Shown: piece by piece, positions 1 to 7,567 of the stretch | How positions within the stretch are numbered: the stretch's first letter is position 1 | Layout of the letters: each line of letters begins with the position of its first letter | Source of the DNA: JAXDLW01 sp050998755 | Lineage (GTDB): Bacteria; Chloroflexota; Dormibacteria; DASZGP01 | DNA length: 64,000 nt | Direction: 5' to 3' | Assembly: GCA_050998755.1 (NCBI GenBank) | Contig: JBPCPW010000045.1 | Location: 1-64,000 of the forward strand | The notes under the pieces: generated by a model | Databases searched by the model: none | What the model saw: only the letters and a program-made list of their open reading frames with translations | Told to the model about the DNA's origin: nothing | Position numbers and translations under genes: made by a program

Positions 1-2
1 GG

Positions 3-983
3 AACCACGCACGCCGGACCCTCCCTACGAAGCACGGTCTTCAATCAACCGCGATCGTATTCGGGTACGGCGTGCCCTTCAACTCAATTCAGCTCGCTAC
101 CCGCCCACACATATGGCAGGAGACCCCCATTTTCGGGGGTGACGAAACCGACCGGCTCCAGGATTACGCGACCTTGGTGACGGTGGCATTGGACCGTGTA
201 GGGCTGACCGAGCAGGTGAGGCAGGCGAACGAAGCGCTGGAGAGGCGCGTGGCAGAGCGGACGCGGCAACTTGAGGCCAGCAACGGTGAGCTCACCGCCG
301 CAAACAAGGAGCTGGAGGCGTTCTCGTATAGCGTCTCGCACGACCTCCGTGCCCCACTCAGGGCGATTGGCGGCTTCGCGCGCATCCTTCTGGAAGAGCT
401 CGCGACGAAGCTGGAACCCGAGTGGCTTGACTACCTTCGGGACATCGACACCAACGCGGTGGAGATGGGACAGTTGATCGACGACCTGCTGCAACTCTCT
501 CGCTTCGGCCGGCAGGGCCTCGCTCTCCAGGCAGTGGACCCCGCCGAAGTCGCCAGGGGGGCGCTGGAGAGGCTCAAGCCGGAGATGGCCGGCCGGGCGA
601 TCGAGGTCACGGTGGCGGATCTGCCTAGGTGCAACGCCGACCCGGCCCTGCTCCTGCAGGTGTACCTCAACCTCCTGGGCAACGCGATCAAGTTCACCCG
701 AACCTGTACGGTCGCGCAGATCGAGGTGGGCTCAATTGAGGCCGACGATCCCGTCGTCTACTTCGTCCGGGACAACGGGGCCGGCTTCGACATGGCCTAC
801 AAGGACAAGCTCTTCGACGTCTTCCAGCGCCTGCACCGCCAGGCGGAGTACGAGGGCACTGGCGTTGGGCTGGCCCTCGTGCAACGGATCGTCACCCGGC
901 ACGGTGGTCGGGTTTGGGGGGAGGGCGAACCGGGGGCGGGCGCCACCTTCTACTTTACCCTCGAGGGCGGTGCAGCAGCATGA
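3..983 (+). CDS. Sensor histidine kinase, 5' end cut by window edge
   Basis: The C-terminal part of a phytochrome-style sensor kinase that autophosphorylates on His and passes phosphate to a response regulator. The frame is open to the left edge; a GTG at 72 is the first visible start but the protein surely begins upstream. Counting from that GTG, a coiled coil (about 48-80) leads into the H-box SVSHDLRAPLRAI with phospho-acceptor His90. An HATPase domain follows, with N-box Asn200/Asn204, G1 (DNGAGFD) and G2 (GTGVGLAL). The sensory input domain is outside the window. The stop overlaps the next gene's ATG, so the pair is translationally coupled. Confidence 0.93.
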   Translation, partial: NHARRTLPTKHGLQSTAIVFGYGVPFNSIQLATRPHIWQETPIFGGDETDRLQDYATLVTVALDRVGLTEQVRQANEALERRVAERTRQLEASNGELTAANKELEAFSYSVSHDLRAPLRAIGGFARILLEELATKLEPEWLDYLRDIDTNAVEMGQLIDDLLQLSRFGRQGLALQAVDPAEVARGALERLKPEMAGRAIEVTVADLPRCNADPALLLQVYLNLLGNAIKFTRTCTVAQIEVGSIEADDPVVYFVRDNGAGFDMAYKDKLFDVFQRLHRQAEYEGTGVGLALVQRIVTRHGGRVWGEGEPGAGATFYFTLEGGAAA

Positions 984-1525
984 CCATCGACGCAGTCGAG
1001 ATCCTGCTGGTCGAGGACGACCGCGACGACGTGAAGCTCGTACTACACAGCTTGAAGAAGTTCAACATCAGCGACCGGATCCGCGTCATGGGCGACGGTG
1101 CCGAGGCGCTGGACTTCATATTCTGCACCGGAGCCTATGCCACGAGGAAAATGGCCGACTCACCAAAGGTGGTGCTCCTGGACATCAAGCTGCCCAAGGT
1201 GGACGGCCTCGAAGTGCTGCGGCGGATCCGAGCCGATCCCCGGACCGCCGGCCAGCCGGTGGTTCTGCTGACCTCCTCTCGTGAGCCGCGGGACGTGGCT
1301 GAGGGATACCGCCTTCACGCCAACAGCTACATCGTAAAGCCGGTGGACTTCGAGCGGTTCACAGAGGTGATGCGCGAGCTCGGCATGTACTGGCTCATGC
1401 TCAACGTCTCACCCGAGTGGAACGGCGCGGACTGGGGCCCTGGGGCCGGATCGGCGCGCCCGAGGGCGGCAGTTGACGCCGCTGCGGGTCCTGGTGCTCG
1501 AGGACCGGCCCCGACATCCCGCTGA
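980..1525 (+). CDS. Rcp1-like response regulator with aberrant C-terminus
   Basis: A stand-alone receiver domain of the Rcp1 type, the usual partner of phytochrome-like kinases. Acidic pocket Glu12/Asp13/Asp14, phospho-acceptor Asp68 (LLDIKLP), Thr98 and Lys120 are all present. It begins at an ATG overlapping the kinase stop (ATGA). The domain is complete by about residue 145 (MYWLMLNVSP). The last ~35 residues are low-complexity Gly/Ala/Pro/Arg and read out of frame across debris of another regulator, so the native stop has probably been lost. There is no DNA-binding domain, so the output is probably by protein contact. Confidence 0.9.
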   Translation: MTIDAVEILLVEDDRDDVKLVLHSLKKFNISDRIRVMGDGAEALDFIFCTGAYATRKMADSPKVVLLDIKLPKVDGLEVLRRIRADPRTAGQPVVLLTSSREPRDVAEGYRLHANSYIVKPVDFERFTEVMRELGMYWLMLNVSPEWNGADWGPGAGSARPRAAVDAAAGPGARGPAPTSR

Positions 1526-1633
1526 TCATCGTTTCAGACAACATCGGCTACGACGCCGCGGTCGAGGCCATGCGCCGCGACCGATCATCTGACCGGGCTC
1601 GCCAACAGGCGCGAGTTTCCCCGAGGCTCCTAA
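1473..1633 (+). pseudogene. Scrambled relic of a receiver/GGDEF signalling gene
   Basis: Three short pieces of one typical hybrid regulator lie here in three different frames. From 1473 (TTG) the sequence reads LTPLRVLVLEDRP, the start of a receiver. From 1513 in the next frame it reads DIPLIIVSDNIGYDAAVEAM, the later part of a receiver. From 1586 in the third frame it reads HLTGLANRREF, the entry to a GGDEF domain, with a stop at 1631-1633. About 55 receiver residues and everything between receiver and GGDEF are deleted. The match is to family consensus from memory; decay by nested deletions is inferred. Confidence 0.7.
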
Positions 1634-2130
1634 CGGTCGGGGTTGGTGATGGTCTCTGTCCCACTCAGCTTGCGGAAGTCCCAGCTGACGATCTTGCTGG
1701 GTCGGAGGCGAAGCCAGGCGTGACGGCCGTCGTACCCGGCCATCGCGCCCCCCAGGTAGCGCTGGCCGAACAGGCCCTCGGCAACCTCCAGATCCGCGTT
1801 GGGCTGACCCACCCGTGGTTGCTCGCCAACCGGTTCGACGGTCCCGATCAACTCCACCCCCCGCAGCTGGAAATACTCGGCGTCCCCGGCGTCAACCACC
1901 GCTGACACCCGGCCGTCGCGCACGACGTTCGTCCAGCGCTGGCTCTTCATGATCGAGTAGAACCACATCGCCTCGCCATCCCAGACGTACCAGATCGGGG
2001 TGACGTGGGGCGTACCGTCGGCGTTCACGGAGCCGAGACGGCACACGGGCTGCTCCGCCAGGAAAGCATCGCGCTCATCCTCGGTGAAGGCAATTCTGCG
2101 ACCCCGTCTCTGCACCTGGACCTCGGCCAT
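1630..2130 (-). CDS. PPOX-class (pyridoxamine oxidase-like) flavin/F420 protein
   Basis: A 166-residue split-barrel protein of the pyridoxamine-5'-phosphate oxidase-like superfamily, whose members bind FMN or F420 and reduce small substrates. The consensus opening is visible (FLAEQPVCRLGSVNADGTPH followed by VTPIWYVWDG), then KSQRWTNVVRDGRVSAVVDAG, the usual cofactor-binding strand-turn region. The start is an ATG at 2130 and the length is normal for the single-domain family. It is transcribed alone. The exact substrate and whether F420 or FMN is used cannot be told; F420-dependent versions are common in high-GC Terrabacteria. Confidence 0.8.
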   Translation of the reverse strand: MAEVQVQRRGRRIAFTEDERDAFLAEQPVCRLGSVNADGTPHVTPIWYVWDGEAMWFYSIMKSQRWTNVVRDGRVSAVVDAGDAEYFQLRGVELIGTVEPVGEQPRVGQPNADLEVAEGLFGQRYLGGAMAGYDGRHAWLRLRPSKIVSWDFRKLSGTETITNPDR

Positions 2131-2289
2131 AGGGAGCCATTATGGCTGCCGGCTGAGGTTGCAGTCAGTCCTTCGGCGGCCGAGTTGCGGGGCAGGAGCA
2201 TGATGGGGCTGTGCCCATGCAGCGGTGCGGTCGTCGAGTTGCTTTTCCGCAGCACCGAGGTCTAATCTGACTCACAACGCAGCGCGTCA

Positions 2290-2303
2290 TGACGCCCGCG
2301 TCA
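2290..2303. promoter_or_regulatory. Perfect 14-bp palindrome, candidate operator of acyl-CoA dehydrogenase
   Basis: TGACGC-CC-GCGTCA, followed two bases later by TATAT that could be a -10. It sits about 60 bp before the acyl-CoA dehydrogenase start, so it looks like a dimeric-repressor operator. The regulator is unknown and none is adjacent. Confidence 0.45.
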
Positions 2304-2315
2304 GTTATATCCCGG

Positions 2316-2340
2316 CCGGGGGGCCTTTCGAGCCCCCCGG
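2316..2340. other. Strong GC hairpin in the leader of acyl-CoA dehydrogenase
   Basis: A perfect 9-bp stem (CCGGGGGGC/GCCCCCCGG) with a 7-nt loop ends 11 nt before the GGAGGA ribosome site at 2352-2357. There is no U-run, so it is more likely an mRNA stability or translation element than a terminator. Confidence 0.5.
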
Positions 2341-2360
2341 TGGGACCCTTCGGAGGAGCG

Positions 2361-3569
2361 ATGGTCGGTTTTGAACTGAGCGCCGAGCAGCTGGAAATCA
2401 AGCAGTGGATCCACGAATTCGCTGTCAAGAAGATCCGGCCTGCCGCCGAGGAGTGGGACGAGAAAGAGGAGATGCCCTGGCCCATCATCCAGGAGGCGGC
2501 CGACGCCGGCATCTACTCCGTGGACTTCCTGCAGCAGACGTTCGCTGGGCCCGACGAGAGCGGGCTCCTCGGCGCTATAGCCCAGGAGGAACTCTTCTGG
2601 GGAGACGCCGGCATCGGGCTGGCCATCATGGGTTCGTCGCTGGCTGCGGCAGGCATCTTCGCCGCCGGGACACCGGACCAGGTCATGACCTGGGTGCCCG
2701 AGTGCTACGGCACTCCCAAGGAGATCAAGCTCGGGGCGTTTGCGGTCACCGAGCCGAATGCGGGGTCGGACGTGCGTTCGCTCAAGACCACGGCCAGAAG
2801 GGACGGCACCGACTGGGTCCTCAACGGGACCAAGGTGTTCATTACCAACGGCGGCATCGCGGACACCCACGTCGTGGTTGCCTCGGTTGATCCCGAGTTG
2901 GGCGCCAAAGGCCAGGCGACGTTTGTCATCCCCAAGGGCGTGAAGGGCATCTCTCAGGGTGCCAAGCACAAGAAGATGGGCATCCGCGCCTCGCACACCG
3001 CCGAGGTCATCCTCGAGGACTGCCGCATCCCGGCCGAGTACCTTCTGGGCGGCGATGAGAAGCTCGAGTCGCGCCTCGCCAAGGCCAAGGAGGGCCACGT
3101 CGCCAAGGGCTCGGGCGCGCTTCGCACTTTCGAGATGACCCGCCCGCTGGTGGGCGCGCAGGCGGTCGGGATCGCCCGCGCGGCGTATGAGTATTCGCTC
3201 CAGTACGCCAAGGAGCGGATGGCCTTCGGCCGGCCGATCATCGACAACCAGGCGATCGCCTTCAAGCTGGCGGACATGTGTACCGAGATCGAGGCCGCGC
3301 GCCTTCTCGTCTGGCATGCTGCCTGGATGGCCAAGAACGGCAAGGACTTCGACAAGGGCCAGGGTTCGATGTCCAAGCTCAAGGCGGGCGAGACCGCGGT
3401 GTGGGTCACCGAGCAGGCGATCCAGATCCTCGGCGGGTACGGCTACATGCGCGAGTACCCGGTGGAGCGCTGGCACCGCGACGCCAAGATCTACACGATC
3501 TTCGAGGGCACCTCAGAGATCCAGCGACTGGTCATCAGCCGCGCCATCTCCGGCTCCCGGGCCATGTAG
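2361..3569 (+). CDS. Acyl-CoA dehydrogenase
   Basis: A 402-residue FAD enzyme making the alpha,beta double bond of acyl-CoA thioesters, probably in fatty-acid or branched-chain acid oxidation. N-terminal, middle and C-terminal ACAD domains are complete. The middle domain shows the FAD/substrate signature FAVTEPNAGSD. The C-terminus has QILGGYGYMREYPVER and the catalytic base Glu382 in YTIFEGTSEIQ. The ATG at 2361 has a GGAGGA at ideal distance; an upstream in-frame ATG lies before the hairpin and is unlikely. It stands alone, so chain-length specificity is not indicated by neighbours. Confidence 0.95.
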   Translation: MVGFELSAEQLEIKQWIHEFAVKKIRPAAEEWDEKEEMPWPIIQEAADAGIYSVDFLQQTFAGPDESGLLGAIAQEELFWGDAGIGLAIMGSSLAAAGIFAAGTPDQVMTWVPECYGTPKEIKLGAFAVTEPNAGSDVRSLKTTARRDGTDWVLNGTKVFITNGGIADTHVVVASVDPELGAKGQATFVIPKGVKGISQGAKHKKMGIRASHTAEVILEDCRIPAEYLLGGDEKLESRLAKAKEGHVAKGSGALRTFEMTRPLVGAQAVGIARAAYEYSLQYAKERMAFGRPIIDNQAIAFKLADMCTEIEAARLLVWHAAWMAKNGKDFDKGQGSMSKLKAGETAVWVTEQAIQILGGYGYMREYPVERWHRDAKIYTIFEGTSEIQRLVISRAISGSRAM

Positions 3570-3577
3570 TTCCGACG

Positions 3578-3594
3578 GCGGGCTTCCGGCCCGC
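3578..3594 (+). terminator. Hairpin after acyl-CoA dehydrogenase
   Basis: GCGGGC-TTCCG-GCCCGC, 8 nt after the stop codon and between convergent genes. There is no U-tract, so intrinsic termination is only possible. Confidence 0.4.
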
Positions 3595-3641
3595 TGTCAG
3601 CTCGTTCATAGCGGCGACCCGCCGGGGAGACGTCGCTGATG

Positions 3642-4121
3642 CTATCGCGCAGGATCGCCGGCGTGGATCTCCTTCAGGTGGTCGCCCACATGTTCGACGC
3701 AGAGGTATTGGAGGACCCGGCCCAGCTTGCCGTGGACGCCGCCCGCGGAACTGACCTTGAGTGACAGCAAGGACTCGTCCGCCGCCTCGATCGCGGCGAT
3801 TGTCGCCGCTCGGTTGGTCTCGAACTCCTCCAGCAGTTGGCCAACCGTCCGGGCGGCGCGGCGGCCCACCTGCTTTGCGTTGTAGGCGTGGTTGTCAAAC
3901 GCGGCTGCTGCCTGCTGGGCGGCATCGTCGGCCTGGGCGAGGTCGAAAAGCCTGGGGATGGTCCACTCGGTGGATGCGATGTGCGCCAGGTGTTGTTTCC
4001 CAGTCCAGCCGTCCGCGTCACCGAGGCGATCGAATGATTCTGCGGGCAACCCTTTGAGCTGACTGCTGACATCAGTCCCAGCGGTCCGGAGCGCTGCGAT
4101 CAATTCCGTCTTCGTGATCAT
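3642..4121 (-). CDS. DinB-fold protein (maleylpyruvate isomerase N-terminal type)
   Basis: A 159-residue four-helix-bundle protein of the DinB/YfiT/MDMPI superfamily. The pattern of metal-ligand histidines fits: His in TGKQHLAHIASTEW, a central helix, and LCVEHVGDHLKEIHAG near the end. Family members are metal-dependent thiol (mycothiol or bacillithiol) transferases or uncharacterised stress proteins. Start ATG at 4121. It is probably a cytoplasmic single-gene unit; no substrate can be inferred. Confidence 0.7.
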   Translation of the reverse strand: MITKTELIAALRTAGTDVSSQLKGLPAESFDRLGDADGWTGKQHLAHIASTEWTIPRLFDLAQADDAAQQAAAAFDNHAYNAKQVGRRAARTVGQLLEEFETNRAATIAAIEAADESLLSLKVSSAGGVHGKLGRVLQYLCVEHVGDHLKEIHAGDPAR

Positions 4122-4223
4122 CGGGGGATGCTAACTGCGACTTCGACGTTCGCGCCCCTGGAAGATCAAGCGCGGAACGCCACAGTCGCCGGTCGGTCAG
4201 CCCGGCGTCAGTCTGGTCGTTGG

Positions 4224-5684
4224 TCAGCTGCCCGGCACCGATGAGGGCCCAGGCGGCGGGCTGGTGGGCAGGACCATCGGCTTCTGGGGCTGCTGGGTGA
4301 AGTCGAAGTCGTTGACCAGGTTGCCCAACTGGGAGGCGTTCTCGCGGACGCTGATACGCGGGTCGGGGCGGCCGTCGGTCTTGGGGTCCAGCCGCTGGCC
4401 GCCGAGGAAGGCGTCCTCGATGAACTTCACGTAGGCGTCGTGGCTCAGGACCTGGTGGTCGATGAAGCCCTTCCTGGCGTATGGGCTGATGACGATTCCG
4501 GGCACCCGCAGCCCGTAGCCATTGGCATCGACAGGGGGCGGCGCGACGTGGTCGTAGAAACCGCCCCAGTCGTCCCAACTGAGGAAGATCGCGGTGCTGT
4601 TCCAGTCGGGGCCCTGCATCGCCGCGTTGACCAGGCTGGTGGTCCATGACTGGCCGACGCTGCTCAGCCCTGGCGGGTGCTCGCTGTTCTGCCCGCTCGG
4701 AGTTATCCAGCTGACCGCCGGCAGCTTGCCGTTGCGAGCGTCCTCGTAGTAGTGGCTCACGCCGGTGATGTTCTGCAGCTGGTTGTCCTGCTTCACGGTG
4801 GTGAAGAAGGGCAGCGGGTTCCAGATCCCGGGCGTCTTGGCGTTCTGGTTCACGGGCGGACAGTCCGCGGCGTCGTTGGCGCAGTCCGGCTCGGTCCCGG
4901 TCTGCACGTAGTACTTCCAGGCCACGTTGTCCTTGTGCATCAGGTACGTCAGGTCGGTCCACGCATAGCTCGGTGGCGTGCCGTTCTTGTTGCCCTTCTG
5001 GTCGGGCGGGCTTCCGGGCGACTGCAGCGCATTGACGCAGCTCTGGGGGTCGGTCGCCGATCCGCATTTGGCGGACCACTCCGAGACCATGTAGAGATGT
5101 TGCGGAAGGGACCAGCTGGCGTTGGGCTGGAACAGGTGGTCCTGGAGGGTGAAGTTCTGGGCGTAGGCCCAGTAGTTGGGAATGTCGCGGGCGTCTTTCC
5201 AGCCCATGACATCGGGCGTGGAGGAGCCATTGCACCCGGGGTCGTGCGTCGCGCCGCAGCCCCGGTTGCCCTTCTCGGCGACGCCGACGAAACCGTCCAT
5301 CTTGCCGCCGTCGATGGCTGCCGTGGCGTCCGATTGTCCGTGGGGCCCGCCGCCGTTGAGGTCGGAGCCGTCGTGGAAAGAGCAACTCGGTTTCCCGGTG
5401 CGCGGATCGGGGATGCAATTGTGCGGCTGGCCGTTGACCATCGTCAGCCCGGCCGCCCCAGGATAGGTGCCGAAGTAATGATCGAACGACCGGTTCTCCT
5501 GCATGATCACGATCACGTGCTTGATTTTGTGAATTCCGTCGAGGGACACAGGTCCCGCGGTGTCGGCGGCGGTCGGCGCGGACGACGGCCGGGCGGGGCC
5601 GGCGGTGGCGGCTGGGCCGCAGGCGGCCAGGGCGGCGGTGAAAATCGTCAAAAGGGCGAGGCGACGGTTCAGCAGCTTCTTCAT
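4224..5684 (-). CDS. Secreted phosphoesterase (phospholipase C / acid phosphatase family) lipoprotein
   Basis: A 486-residue enzyme of the bacterial phosphoesterase family (phospholipase C, AcpA-like) that cleaves phosphate esters outside the cell. The ATG at 5684 opens a lipoprotein signal, MKKLLNRRLALLTIF followed by lipobox LAAC with Cys22; a longer frame upstream would destroy the signal. Family motifs are IKHVIVIMQENRSFDHYFG (with its metal/nucleophile Asn) and, later, FLSWDDWGGFYDHVAPP with metal-binding Asp/His. Length fits the non-haemolytic, C-terminally short class. Whether phospholipid or soluble esters are used is unknown. The next gene upstream is divergent. Confidence 0.88.
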   Translation of the reverse strand: MKKLLNRRLALLTIFTAALAACGPAATAGPARPSSAPTAADTAGPVSLDGIHKIKHVIVIMQENRSFDHYFGTYPGAAGLTMVNGQPHNCIPDPRTGKPSCSFHDGSDLNGGGPHGQSDATAAIDGGKMDGFVGVAEKGNRGCGATHDPGCNGSSTPDVMGWKDARDIPNYWAYAQNFTLQDHLFQPNASWSLPQHLYMVSEWSAKCGSATDPQSCVNALQSPGSPPDQKGNKNGTPPSYAWTDLTYLMHKDNVAWKYYVQTGTEPDCANDAADCPPVNQNAKTPGIWNPLPFFTTVKQDNQLQNITGVSHYYEDARNGKLPAVSWITPSGQNSEHPPGLSSVGQSWTTSLVNAAMQGPDWNSTAIFLSWDDWGGFYDHVAPPPVDANGYGLRVPGIVISPYARKGFIDHQVLSHDAYVKFIEDAFLGGQRLDPKTDGRPDPRISVRENASQLGNLVNDFDFTQQPQKPMVLPTSPPPGPSSVPGS

Positions 5685-5839
5685 GGTGCGATCGTGGCGA
5701 GCCAACCTTAGCCTCGCCTTAGACCGGCAGGGTAAACGCTGAGAGCGGGATGAATTAACGTAGAGGTGGGCCCCGAGTCCCACTCGGCGGGATCCTGCTC
5801 CCGACCGATTAGCAGTACGTGAGGCAACAAGGAGAAAAG

Positions 5840-6703
5840 ATGGCCAGCAAGGTTGAGAACAGCGTCGACATCGAACGCCCCGTGGAAGAGGTCTTCAGCT
5901 TCGTCGACGACTTCAAGAACACCACGCGGTACATCGTGGGAATGACCCAGTACAAGCCGACCACCGAGAAAACCAGCGGTAAGGGCGCCCGCTTCAACAT
6001 GGTCAAGAAGACCACCGGTTTGCCTGACATCAAGTCGGAGGTCGAGATCGTCGACTGGGAAAAAGACCAGAAGATCGCCTTCAAGTCGATCAGTGGCTTT
6101 GAAAACAGCGGGAGCTACACGTTCACCGTCAATGGCGAGCGGACCAACGTGCGCCTGGTGAACTCGTTTGACGTGACCACCCTGCTGGGTGGCGGGGGAG
6201 GGTTCTTCGGCGGCCTGAAAAAGGCGGCGCTGGGCGCGACGGCCTCGATCGCCGAGGGCCAGGCGCGCAAGGACCTGACCACCTCCCTTGACCAGTTGAA
6301 GCGCCTCGTTGAGGCCACCCCGCGCAAGACCGCGCAGGCCCGGCCCGCGGCCCAGGTCGCGACCAAGCCCGCCCGCACCCCGGTCGCAAAGCCCGCCGCG
6401 GCGAAGCCCGCACCCGCGAAGCCCGCCGCGGCGAAGTCCGCCACGCCCAAGTCCGCTACGGCGAAGTCCTCCCCGGCGAAGTCCGCCACGGCGAAGCCCG
6501 CCACGGCGAAGCCCGCCACGGCGAAGTCCTCCCCGGCCAAGCCGGCCGCCAAGCCGGCGGCGAAAAAGCCGGCGGCCAAGAAGCCGACGGCCAAAGCGCC
6601 GGCCGCCAAGCCGGCGGCGAAAAAGCCGGCCGCCAAAAAGCCGGCCACCAGAGCCGGCGCCAACGGCCGCGGCCCATCGAGGGGTAAGCCGAGCACCTCG
6701 TGA
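5840..6703 (+). CDS. SRPBCC-domain protein with histone-H1-like Lys/Ala/Pro tail
   Basis: A 287-residue two-part protein. Residues 1 to about 150 form a START/SRPBCC ligand-binding fold (NSVDIERPVEEVFSFVDDF opening), the class often labelled polyketide cyclase-like or lipid-binding. From about 166 to the end the sequence is a string of AKPA, AKSA and AAKKP units, strongly basic and disordered, like the C-terminal tails of histone H1, HU-like or mycobacterial AlgR3-type DNA-binding proteins. ATG at 5840 with AAGGAG upstream. Its stop overlaps the GTG of the hydrolase. The tail suggests nucleic-acid or polyanion binding; the fold suggests a hydrophobic ligand. Function unknown. Confidence 0.8.
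   Translation: MASKVENSVDIERPVEEVFSFVDDFKNTTRYIVGMTQYKPTTEKTSGKGARFNMVKKTTGLPDIKSEVEIVDWEKDQKIAFKSISGFENSGSYTFTVNGERTNVRLVNSFDVTTLLGGGGGFFGGLKKAALGATASIAEGQARKDLTTSLDQLKRLVEATPRKTAQARPAAQVATKPARTPVAKPAAAKPAPAKPAAAKSATPKSATAKSSPAKSATAKPATAKPATAKSSPAKPAAKPAAKKPAAKKPTAKAPAAKPAAKKPAAKKPATRAGANGRGPSRGKPSTS
6370..6660 (+). repeat. Imperfect tandem repeat encoding AKP/AKS units
   Basis: Degenerate 15- and 21-nt units built on gcgaagcccgcc and gcgaagtcctcc, later gccaagccggcg. They encode the basic tail of the SRPBCC protein and look prone to unit gain or loss. Confidence 0.85.
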
Positions 6704-7566
6704 CGGCCGCGGCACGCAAGCCCGCACCGGTGGTGGACCAGCTCGAGCCTCGCCACGTCGAGGTTGGTAAGGCGCAGATCTTCCATTACGACGTGGGGAA
6801 GGGGGTGCCGGTCATCCTGGTGCACGGTTTCAACCACCACGCTGAGGCCTGGGTTCGCAACGTCGACGCCCTGGTCAATGCCGGGTACCGGGTGATCGCG
6901 CTTGACCTGCCGGGGTTTGGGCGGTCGGGCGTCCCGCGAATGAGCTACTCGCTGGCGGGCTACACCAGGTTCTTGCTTGCCTTCATGGACCGGCTCGAGA
7001 TCAAGTGGGCCCATCTCGTCGGGAGCTCCATGGGTGGCGCCATCGTGCTCAAGGCAGCGATCGAAAGCCCCGCGAGGGTCATCTCGGTCACCGGCGTAGA
7101 CCCGGCCGGGATGTTCAGCTCCGTACCCCGCGTCTGGGCACTCGCGGGGCACCCGGTGGTGCGTGCCGCTCTGCGCCCGATGATGGGTCGCCGGCGGCTG
7201 CTGGAGTGGTCGCATGCCCGTGCGTATCACGACCCGAAGCTGTCCACTGCCAGGCAGGTCGACGTGATGTCTGAGGCCTATGCCCAACCCGGGTACACGG
7301 AGCACATCCTGGGTATGGCCGAAACCATGCTGCTGAACCCTGACGGCGGCCTGCTCTGGGACGACCTGCCCCGGCTGCAGCGACCTGCCCTGATCGTCTG
7401 GGGACGGCAGGACCGGACCCTCCCGCTGGAGCACGCGTACCGCGCGGCGCACCGCGTGCCGGCCGCTGAGCTTCGGATCTATGACCACTGTGGCCACCTG
7501 GCGATGTACGAGCAGGCGGACCTCTTCAACCGCGACCTCCTGGGCTTCCTCGCGTCTACTCACTGA
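6700..7566 (+). CDS. Alpha/beta hydrolase
   Basis: A 288-residue alpha/beta-hydrolase of the meta-cleavage-product hydrolase/haloperoxidase-like group. Oxyanion motif VHGFNHHAE, nucleophile elbow GSSMGG with Ser110, an acidic residue in VWGRQDRTLP, and catalytic His266 in CGHLA. It starts at a GTG that overlaps the stop of the SRPBCC gene, so the two are co-translated. A ligand-binding SRPBCC protein coupled to a hydrolase suggests both act on one hydrophobic substrate, but this is only inference. No signal peptide. Confidence 0.9.
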   Translation: MTAAARKPAPVVDQLEPRHVEVGKAQIFHYDVGKGVPVILVHGFNHHAEAWVRNVDALVNAGYRVIALDLPGFGRSGVPRMSYSLAGYTRFLLAFMDRLEIKWAHLVGSSMGGAIVLKAAIESPARVISVTGVDPAGMFSSVPRVWALAGHPVVRAALRPMMGRRRLLEWSHARAYHDPKLSTARQVDVMSEAYAQPGYTEHILGMAETMLLNPDGGLLWDDLPRLQRPALIVWGRQDRTLPLEHAYRAAHRVPAAELRIYDHCGHLAMYEQADLFNRDLLGFLASTH

Positions 7567-7567
7567 G

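Noticed and set aside
4677..5711. Long plus-strand frame over 4677-5711
   Set aside because: Antisense shadow of the phosphoesterase lipoprotein gene, which has motifs and a signal peptide; the shadow has low-complexity composition.
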